A stretch of 7,374 nt of DNA from Neptuniibacter sp. Lineage in GTDB: Bacteria > Pseudomonadota > Gammaproteobacteria > Pseudomonadales > Balneatricaceae. A program made the translations under genes and the position numbers. The stretch is from positions 1-7,374 of the forward strand of contig JASBRM010000271.1 of NCBI GenBank assembly GCA_030149405.1, in the 5' to 3' direction. The notes beneath the pieces were generated by a model. That model had not been told where the DNA came from. It ran no database searches and saw only the letters and a list, made by a program, of their open reading frames with translations. Of this stretch, positions 1 through 5,145 are shown piece after piece (position 1 is the first letter of the stretch; each line of letters begins with the position of its first letter).

Positions 1-1433
1 GTAAAACTGGCAATATCTCCGATAGTGCCATAATCATCATGGTCAAAAGAAATACTTCCCCCTGAGAACGCCAGTATATTTGCACTAGAACATTCCTGCG
101 CTCCTGTAAAAGGACTGGTCCATGTGCCTAATGTCAGATCACTGCTGTCTGGATACGAGAAATATGATGAGGGTATAAATGCACTGGTACCGGACGTATT
201 ACCCGAATAATAACGTAAGGCTTCAAGGAACATCTCACCTACGGGGTTACCCCAGTTTCTGCAATTCCCATTGGTCCATACTGAAAAATCATCATTATAA
301 TTACAGTTGCCATCATTAGCGTAACCCGTAGTTCCCTGCTCATAATTCACGATAGTAAAGGCATTGATGCTTGAGATGATGCCTGTTCCTGAAATAACAC
401 CGGTATCTGAGTCAATCTCCCCACCGACATTACCAATGGATTTACGTAGGACCCCGCCCGAATTATTTTTGTTATAGGTCCCGGTAATAAGGCCAAATAA
501 CATACTGCCGTCTTCACCGTATTCTTGTAGCAGGCCGGTTGGCTTATATGTTGCTACTGCAGAGGCATCTTCATAGGTACTGCACTTATCATCGAGGCCT
601 GGAGTCGCTGAACTATCACAAACTTTCACTCTCACATTCATATCAGAGTGCAAACGTGTAGTTTCGAGCGGGAATCGCTGAGGTTGCCCGGACTCTCGCT
701 TATCATGATAATCATACCACTCACATTGATAACCAGGCTGCACATCCCAAAGGTGCACATCGCCAGACGCCACTCGGAGTATTGGTGCATCTGTAGAATC
801 ATGCGACAAGGTCGTTCCAGGAGATGAAATAAAGGTCGCGTTACAGAAGGAAATTGTCGTGTTACTTCCGGCAACACTGTCTGGAACCAGCTCCTTAAGG
901 TCTGAGTTGGAACCTCTCACCAAAACTTTTGCCCAGGCATGAGAATCCGTAGGTACAAAGGTTCTCTCTAACTCTGTAACCGAGGTGGTATCAATAGAAC
1001 GCTTGCCGCCATAAAGAACGGTTCTGATCACATCCAATCTGGACATGGTTGCCCAGTTCAGCATATTACCGCTCCAGTCACCTGTGCCCGAACAATGGTA
1101 GTTTGCGTCAGCCGTTGCGGTTGGCTCGAATCGGTTGCTTTGGTAGGTGTAACAGAAACCTGAATCAAAGTAGCCCACGTACTCAAAGTCATCTTTGTAT
1201 GTAGTATCTACCAGGCCGTCACCATCCAGATCAGAATAATCATCATACGCTTTGGTAAATAGTTGATGATCATTCGACATATTGATCATCACCATAGGAG
1301 CACTGGTTGAGGATATATTGGCTGGAACAGACGCGTACTGGCTACTGCTTGCCGCAGAAACCTGCGTACTTACAACTAAAACAGCAGTACCTATAAAGCT
1401 CAGTAGTTGTTTGAAACGTAAAATATTTTCCAT
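1..1433 (-). CDS. pilY1: PilY1-family type IV pilus tip-associated protein, N-terminal part (3' end outside window)
   Basis: My own translation from the ATG at 1433-1431 stays open for 477 codons to the window edge. Residues 1-27 form a Sec signal peptide: a basic start, a hydrophobic stretch about 10-22, and likely cleavage after VSA (27). Mature-region features typical of the PilY1 family are a DLDGDGLVD loop (68-76), the following YKDDFEYVGYFDSGFCYTY segment, and a GNMLNWATMSRLDVIRTVL segment that belongs to the N-terminal von Willebrand A-like region. Several cysteines fit a secreted protein. The C-terminal beta-propeller, expected from PilY1 family members of roughly 1000 or more residues, lies outside. 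The start is supported by an AGGAG 8 bases upstream and lies 16 bases after the pilX stop. PilY1 acts at the pilus tip in adhesion, surface sensing and control of extension/retraction; this role is inferred from the family. The position directly after pilX matches the classical minor-pilin operon. No frameshift is seen. Confidence 0.93.
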   Translation of the reverse strand, partial: MENILRFKQLLSFIGTAVLVVSTQVSAASSSQYASVPANISSTSAPMVMINMSNDHQLFTKAYDDYSDLDGDGLVDTTYKDDFEYVGYFDSGFCYTYQSNRFEPTATADANYHCSGTGDWSGNMLNWATMSRLDVIRTVLYGGKRSIDTTSVTELERTFVPTDSHAWAKVLVRGSNSDLKELVPDSVAGSNTTISFCNATFISSPGTTLSHDSTDAPILRVASGDVHLWDVQPGYQCEWYDYHDKRESGQPQRFPLETTRLHSDMNVRVKVCDSSATPGLDDKCSTYEDASAVATYKPTGLLQEYGEDGSMLFGLITGTYNKNNSGGVLRKSIGNVGGEIDSDTGVISGTGIISSINAFTIVNYEQGTTGYANDGNCNYNDDFSVWTNGNCRNWGNPVGEMFLEALRYYSGNTSGTSAFIPSSYFSYPDSSDLTLGTWTSPFTGAQECSSANILAFSGGSISFDHDDYGTIGDIASF

Positions 1434-1441
1434 TGTTCACA

Positions 1442-1446
1442 CTCCT
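1442..1446 (-). promoter_or_regulatory. Ribosome binding site of pilY1
   Basis: The minus strand reads AGGAG here, 8 bases before the ATG at 1433. It is the strongest Shine-Dalgarno match near this gene and fixes the pilY1 start, in agreement with the signal peptide that begins there. Confidence 0.8.
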
Positions 1447-1449
1447 GAC

Positions 1450-2001
1450 TTATATATTCTTAATATAAGTCACTTGTAATATTACTCTGGTGCCATCCAG
1501 GGCCCCGTAACCAATAGCTGTAATCCTGTACATCTCGGGATCACCCAACTGGGCAACATAATTCAAGTCAATGACATCTTCAGGTGTTACATAATTCAAA
1601 AACTGAATGATGTATTTTGGATTATCTCCGCTTCCATCACCTCGAGGGTCATAACCGGTATAGCTAAAATGCTTACCCGAAACATCAAAAACCTGGCTCT
1701 CAATCGTTGATAACGGGCGCGTTAAAGATGAAGTGGATGTGCATAACCCGTTGGTACAGGCATCCGTAACTGATGTTGAAAGCCCTGAGTTGTTGAGGAT
1801 GTAATCTTCAGCATCAAGCAGGGCTGCTTCTGCCGCTTGCAATGCTATATGCCGGTCTTTGTTGTTAATGGACATCTGCTGTTCCAGCTTAGATGTTGTC
1901 ATCGCATTAACGCCAAGAATGGTGATGATGAGCAACATAATCAGGCTGACAATAAGAACCGCACCGCGTTGCTTGTGCATAGAAGGAATCTGTTTTTTCA
2001 T
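1450..2001 (-). CDS. pilX: PilX-family type IV pilus minor pilin (183 aa)
   Basis: The N-terminus carries a short basic leader ending in QRG (residues 11-13), followed by a hydrophobic helix (about 14-34). This is a prepilin-type signal that the prepilin peptidase PilD would cut after Gly13. The region after the helix, MTTSKLEQQMSINNKDRHIA and then a QAAEAALLDAE segment, is the hallmark of the PilX N-terminal family. Position 5 of the mature protein is Val18 rather than the usual Glu, as in the related secretion pseudopilin GspK. PilX is a minor pilin of the inner-membrane initiation complex with PilV, PilW, FimU and PilY1, and is thought to sit at the pilus tip. The start at 2001 is preferred over Met8 because AGGGGGAA lies 5 bases upstream, inside the 3' end of pilW. 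pilW stops 1 base before this start, so translation is probably coupled. pilY1 follows after 16 bases. Confidence 0.93.
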   Translation of the reverse strand: MKKQIPSMHKQRGAVLIVSLIMLLIITILGVNAMTTSKLEQQMSINNKDRHIALQAAEAALLDAEDYILNNSGLSTSVTDACTNGLCTSTSSLTRPLSTIESQVFDVSGKHFSYTGYDPRGDGSGDNPKYIIQFLNYVTPEDVIDLNYVAQLGDPEMYRITAIGYGALDGTRVILQVTYIKNI

Positions 2002-2002
2002 C

Positions 2003-3043
2003 TCAGTTCCCCCTGTTTCTCAGTTTGATAGTCGACATAAATTCACGCCTTAACAGCAGATCACTGGAAGCAACTGAAGCGCCATCAAACCAGTACGTTT
2101 CACTTTCATTAGCTGCTTCAATCAACGACCTTGCAAGAACGGACACTCTTACAGAAACCACATCAGACCAGGCATAACTGGCATTATTCTCGAGTTGGTT
2201 GCCTGTCTGGTAGATTTCCGCATTACCATCACCATCCGTATCAACACCGTACCTAAGCTGCATATTTTCAATGCCTTCTACTAACTCTTCTGCTGCTGCA
2301 GATTGCTCGAAAGGGTCATACTGGTAGAGCGAAGGTATACCATTAGCATTATCACTGATGTAAAACACTTTGGATGTCAGGCCTAAAAGCTCAGCATCCT
2401 GTTGGTAGGGTTTTGATAGTTTGTTGGTTGAATTCATATTATTGGCATGAGCTATTGTCTCTTTACTCGGGCCGTTAGAAACATTCGTAGCACGAAAGAC
2501 ATCCGTTGCTTCACAATCCGAAATGACTACGATATCCCCAGCACTCAGATCACAATCATTAGGAGCAAATATCTGTATATTGGCATTCACCGAATTTAAG
2601 TTACCCACCAGATAGGTATCACAGGCTGTGGCATATTGAATATATATGGCATCGGTATTGGCATTTACAGATGAGGAAATGTAAGACGGCAGTGCGGGGT
2701 TCCAGGTAGTTCCGCTCACATGATCGTATCCCTCCAGAACTGAGTCCGTATCAAACTCAATTGCACCGTTTGTGCCTGGGTCTGCAATAACATTAGGGGT
2801 GACAGAACTAATTAAAGCACAGCCCCCATAACCCACATTACGGATATCCTGGGCTAAAAGCTCCATCGCAAACCGAGCATTTTCCTGAACCCGGCTTAAT
2901 TCCTCTTCATTTACATAAGAAGATTTAGAAGACACTAAATAAACTGTAATCGCTAACACTAAGAAAAGTCCCAACAGCATACCGATCATTAGCTCGATCA
3001 GGCTGAAACCCTTTTGTTTATTTGGCATGTATCCCTTCATCAT
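2003..3043 (-). CDS. pilW: PilW-family type IV pilus minor pilin/assembly protein (346 aa)
   Basis: A class III prepilin signal is clear: leader ending QKG (10-12), then FSLIELMIG with Glu17 at mature position 5, and a hydrophobic helix to about residue 37. The next segment, ENARFAMELLAQDIRNVGYG (54-73) followed by Gly-Cys, is the signature of the PilW family. Length fits PilW, which is longer than other minor pilins. Near the C-terminus YGVDTDGDGNAEIY (about 265-278) contains a DxDxDGxxE calcium-type loop. The role, from family knowledge, is as a core component of the minor-pilin tip complex linking PilX/PilY1 to the pilus body. The start at 3043 overlaps the pilV stop as ATGA, which favours coupled initiation. 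Met2 (3040) and Met6 (3028, giving a 7-residue leader, with AAGGGA just upstream) are real alternatives. pilX follows after a 1-base gap. Confidence 0.93.
   Translation of the reverse strand: MMKGYMPNKQKGFSLIELMIGMLLGLFLVLAITVYLVSSKSSYVNEEELSRVQENARFAMELLAQDIRNVGYGGCALISSVTPNVIADPGTNGAIEFDTDSVLEGYDHVSGTTWNPALPSYISSSVNANTDAIYIQYATACDTYLVGNLNSVNANIQIFAPNDCDLSAGDIVVISDCEATDVFRATNVSNGPSKETIAHANNMNSTNKLSKPYQQDAELLGLTSKVFYISDNANGIPSLYQYDPFEQSAAAEELVEGIENMQLRYGVDTDGDGNAEIYQTGNQLENNASYAWSDVVSVRVSVLARSLIEAANESETYWFDGASVASSDLLLRREFMSTIKLRNRGN
2007..2014 (-). promoter_or_regulatory. Ribosome binding site of pilX, embedded in the pilW 3' end
   Basis: The minus strand reads AGGGGGAA, 5 bases before the pilX ATG at 2001, and doubles as the last sense codons of pilW (Arg-Gly-Asn). 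It supports the 2001 start over the internal Met8. Confidence 0.75.
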
Positions 3044-3486
3044 AGTGGCGCCTGTAGCTGATAGGTTACTGTGTCAGATTCATCACGGTCATCATCATAG
3101 CGGATGCTCACTGTTGCAACACCACCACTGACTGAAACAGCGCCTTCCCCGCCGGGAAGAACACGTAAAATATGATCTTCCCATTGGTCAAGATCAAAGT
3201 CTGCCATCTCTGCACTGGTGCATTCTACAGACTCGCAATTTTTAGAAGCGGAGACGTTGGATCCAAACGCCAGATCGTAATCCCCCGAATCAGCTCCGTC
3301 ACCATTTGCCCTAATACGATCCGTTATGTCATATAACAAATAAGTTGAATGAGAGTGCATCTGTCCCTGATGTGCATGTTTCATTGCAGTGACTTGTAAA
3401 AGAGCCATCCCTATCAGACCGACAGCCACTACAACAAGAGCAATCAGAACTTCCAATAGCGCAACACCGTTTTGATTATGCTTCAT
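3040..3486 (-). CDS. pilV: PilV-family type IV pilus minor pilin (148 aa)
   Basis: A short leader MKHNQNG is followed by VALLEVLIALVVVAVGLIGM, a prepilin helix with Glu12 at mature position 5 and expected PilD cleavage after Gly7. The mature protein would begin with Val rather than the common Phe/Met. The pattern ALLEVLIA..VGLIG...LQ..A followed by DITDRIRAN (about 49-57) is characteristic of the type IV pilus modification protein PilV family. Two cysteines (NCESVEC) could form the usual small disulfide loop. PilV is a core minor pilin that helps prime pilus assembly with FimU, PilW and PilX. The gene overlaps both neighbours by four bases (ATGA at 3483-3486 and 3040-3043), so it is translationally coupled on both sides. 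A GGAGTGA lies 7 bases before its start, inside the upstream gene. The short length is normal for the family. Confidence 0.93.
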   Translation of the reverse strand: MKHNQNGVALLEVLIALVVVAVGLIGMALLQVTAMKHAHQGQMHSHSTYLLYDITDRIRANGDGADSGDYDLAFGSNVSASKNCESVECTSAEMADFDLDQWEDHILRVLPGGEGAVSVSGGVATVSIRYDDDRDESDTVTYQLQAPL

Positions 3487-4010
3487 GGGCAGCTCACTCC
3501 ACTTTTTTGCACACTCACTCTACCTGTTGCTGAGACAGCAACATTTCGGGCATAAGCAGTATCGTTGGTGGAATCACAGATTTTCAAATCCCCACTGCCC
3601 GATGAAGCAAAGCCCCGGCCATCAAAAGACACTGAGTTACTTCCTGAGATAGAAAAACCATCCGTTAGGGGTTCGTGGACACTGATCACTCTATCGGTAT
3701 TCTGAAAGGAGCCAACTGTAGTTCCCTCTTCAACAAACACCGCCCAGCCACTCTCCCAACTACCGCTACATGAAGGTACAGCTGCACTGGAAACAGCTCC
3801 ACCGCACACGGTTACGCTTCTACGCTCTTTGAGAGAATAAGTTCTTGCTTCTTGAAGGCTTGCAGTCAATGCAGATACCTGGGCATCAGCTTTTGCGTTA
3901 TTAATAAACGTGATAAAGCTAGGCGCTGCTATGAGACCTAGAATCGCAGCGACTGCCAAAGTGACCATTAACTCAATTAAGGTAAAGCCTTTTCCCCTAT
4001 TACTCATCAT
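3483..4010 (-). CDS. fimT/fimU: GspH/FimT-family minor pseudopilin, FimU-like (175 aa)
   Basis: A prepilin signal is clear: leader to Gly8, then FTLIELMVTLAVAAILGLIA with Glu13 at mature position 5. After the helix, an extended amphipathic segment ending SLQEARTYSLKERRSVTVCG and then SCSGSWESGWAVF (about 80-92) is the typical GspH/FimT layout. The C-terminal part has the SFDGRGF strand and a final RNVAVSATGRVSV strand. Four cysteines (69, 81, 145, 174) may form two disulfides in the periplasmic domain. As first gene of the operon and immediate neighbour of pilV it fits FimU, a minor pilin of the initiation complex. The motif GRVS (163-166) lacks the second Arg of the GRxR motif described for DNA-binding FimT, which also favours FimU. 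Met1 (4010) and Met2 (4007) are both possible starts, and the upstream Shine-Dalgarno is weak. Family membership is near certain; the FimT versus FimU name is not. Confidence 0.9.
   Translation of the reverse strand: MMSNRGKGFTLIELMVTLAVAAILGLIAAPSFITFINNAKADAQVSALTASLQEARTYSLKERRSVTVCGGAVSSAAVPSCSGSWESGWAVFVEEGTTVGSFQNTDRVISVHEPLTDGFSISGSNSVSFDGRGFASSGSGDLKICDSTNDTAYARNVAVSATGRVSVQKSGVSCP
3494..3500 (-). promoter_or_regulatory. Ribosome binding site of pilV, inside the upstream pilin gene
   Basis: The minus strand reads GGAGTGA with a 7-base spacer to the pilV ATG at 3486. It lies within the last codons of the FimT-family gene, so re-initiation and independent entry are both possible. Confidence 0.6.
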
Positions 4011-4120
4011 TTACATCCAGTAAAAAACAGACCAATACTTCTTTAAGATTAGTCTTTTCAGGGAAAATACGCCATATGTAGATTGGGGGATCTCGTTAAA
4101 GTCTAGACTAAATTGCAGTG
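4011..4120 (-). promoter_or_regulatory. Leader/promoter region of the minor-pilin operon (promoter not resolved)
   Basis: This AT-rich stretch lies between the fkpB terminator and the first pilin gene, so it should hold the operon's promoter. I found no convincing -35/-10 pair and no sigma-54 GG-N10-GC signature. It contains a perfect 10-base palindrome AGTCTAGACT (4100-4109) and an inverted repeat TTTTC-AGG-GAAAA (4055-4067), either of which could be a regulator site or chance. The assignment is by position only. Confidence 0.45.
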
Positions 4121-4154
4121 AAAACAAAAAACCCGAATATTTCTATTCGGGTTT
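4121..4154 (-). terminator. Rho-independent terminator of ileS-lspA-fkpB
   Basis: Read on the minus strand, a perfect 10-bp stem (AAACCCGAAT paired with ATTCGGGTTT; arms at 4145-4154 and 4129-4138) encloses a 6-base loop and is followed by a T-rich run TTTGTTTT (4128-4121). It begins 6 bases after the fkpB stop codon. On the plus strand the downstream run is not T-rich enough to act well. It separates the housekeeping block from the pilus operon. Confidence 0.93.
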
Positions 4155-4159
4155 GGTGT

Positions 4160-4594
4160 TTATGCGTCTGTAACTTCGAGTATCTCGACCTCAAAATCGA
4201 GCTTTTTCCCGGCTAAGGGATGGTTGAAGTCGACTGAAACCATTTTGTCGTCAAATTCAGCAATTACGCCGGGCAATTCACCATTGCCCGGATCAGAAAA
4301 AGAAACCACTAACCCCTGTTCAAGCTCCATTCCATCAAAGTTTGAAATGGGTAGATTCTGAATATTGCTTGGATTCGGCATTCCAAATGCGTTTTCTGGA
4401 AGTACACGCAGAGTCTGTTTCATGCCCTGCTCTAATCCAAACAAGGCTTGTTCAAAGCCCTCCAGAAGATTGCCATCACCAACAGTGAAGGTCGCAGGAT
4501 CTTTATCAAAGTTAGAGTCAACGATCTGGCCATCTTCCAGCTTGATAGCAAAGTGCAAAGTAACCGTTTTACCGGGGCCAATTAGTTTACTCAT
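4160..4594 (-). CDS. fkpB: FKBP-type peptidyl-prolyl cis-trans isomerase FkpB (SlpA) (144 aa)
   Basis: FkpB interconverts cis and trans peptidyl-prolyl bonds and acts as a folding helper in the cytoplasm. The protein has the split FKBP fold: strands GKTVTLHFAIKLEDGQIVDS (8-27), then FTVGDGNLLEGFEQALFGLEQG and ENAFG (67-71). An insert-in-flap domain follows, and the fold closes with VDFNHPLAGKKLDFEVEILEV (about 121-141). The VDFNHPLAG motif is shared by FkpB and SlyD. The absence of a His/Cys-rich metal-binding tail, and the length close to E. coli FkpB (149 residues), point to FkpB rather than SlyD. The start ATG overlaps the lspA stop as ATGA (4591-4594), and AAGAGAG upstream gives a modest Shine-Dalgarno. 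Its place directly after lspA is the standard gammaproteobacterial arrangement. Here it is the last gene before a terminator, whereas ispH often follows it. Confidence 0.95.
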   Translation of the reverse strand: MSKLIGPGKTVTLHFAIKLEDGQIVDSNFDKDPATFTVGDGNLLEGFEQALFGLEQGMKQTLRVLPENAFGMPNPSNIQNLPISNFDGMELEQGLVVSFSDPGNGELPGVIAEFDDKMVSVDFNHPLAGKKLDFEVEILEVTDA

Positions 4595-5142
4595 GAATTA
4601 CTCTCTTCAGATTTCTTTCTTTTACTTTCCAGAAACAACATATCAATGATCAGAATCGCAGCACCTAGGGTGATTGCAGAGTCTGCCAGATTGAATGCCG
4701 GGAAAAAGTAGTTTTGATAATGCAACGAAATAAAGTCGATCACATAGCCCTGAAAAATACGGTCGTAAAGGTTGCCGATAGCACCACCTAGAATAAGTGA
4801 TAACCCCATGCCTAACCACCAATAGTTACGTTGGGTTTTTTGCATCCAGATCACAATAAAGATACTTACACCTATTGCAATCAACACAAAAAACCAGCGT
4901 TGCCAGCCACCAGCATCGGATAAGAAGCTGAAAGCAGCACCATAATTAAACAACAGGGTCAGATCAAAAAACGGCAGAACCGGATTCGGATCAGCATATT
5001 CCAGAAAAGAAACAGCAAGCTGCTTCGTTAGCAGATCCAGAGCAATAACCGCAAACGCCAGCCAAAGCCAGATAAGACAATTATTACCAACCGCCTTATC
5101 TTCTGTTTTTGGGACATTCACTTCAGACATCTCAATCGCCAT
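4591..5142 (-). CDS. lspA: Lipoprotein signal peptidase LspA (signal peptidase II, 183 aa)
   Basis: LspA is an inner-membrane aspartyl protease that removes the signal peptide of diacylglyceryl-modified prolipoproteins. Four membrane segments are visible (about 22-40, 83-99, 108-125, 152-171). Conserved blocks appear in order: DLLTKQ (36-41), FNYGAAFSFL (65-74), GGAIGNLYDR (119-128) with VIDF (134-137), and FNLADSAI (150-157). Asp136 and Asp154 match the catalytic pair of the family; Asn124 and Asp127 are also conserved. At 183 residues it is slightly longer than the usual 160-170 because of a polar N-terminal extension of about 20 residues. Met5 (5130) is an alternative start. Neither start has a good Shine-Dalgarno, but the ileS stop lies only 3 bases before Met1, so coupled re-initiation is likely. 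The gene overlaps fkpB by four bases. Confidence 0.97.
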   Translation of the reverse strand: MAIEMSEVNVPKTEDKAVGNNCLIWLWLAFAVIALDLLTKQLAVSFLEYADPNPVLPFFDLTLLFNYGAAFSFLSDAGGWQRWFFVLIAIGVSIFIVIWMQKTQRNYWWLGMGLSLILGGAIGNLYDRIFQGYVIDFISLHYQNYFFPAFNLADSAITLGAAILIIDMLFLESKRKKSEESNS

Positions 5143-5145
5143 AGA

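Noticed and set aside
638..877. Minus-strand open frame of 79 codons inside pilY1
   Set aside because: It is out of frame with the continuous PilY1 reading frame, which carries the family motifs.
1..1433. Frameshift or pseudogene in pilY1
   Set aside because: No stop codon occurs in 477 codons, and the spacing of family motifs is undisturbed.
1282..1479. Plus-strand frame of 65 codons opposite the pilY1 start and pilX end
   Set aside because: It runs antisense to the PilY1 signal peptide and the pilX-pilY1 junction. No initiation signal or conserved feature is seen.
4011..4120. Possible sigma-54, AlgR-type or Vfr/CRP-type sites before the pilin operon
   Set aside because: I searched for GG-N10-GC, for CCGTTCGTC-like sequence and for TGTGA-N6-TCACA on the minus strand and found no acceptable match.
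4365..4649. Plus-strand open frame of 94 codons across fkpB and lspA
   Set aside because: It overlaps two certain genes on the other strand, including their ATGA junction. No ribosome binding site or family resemblance is seen.
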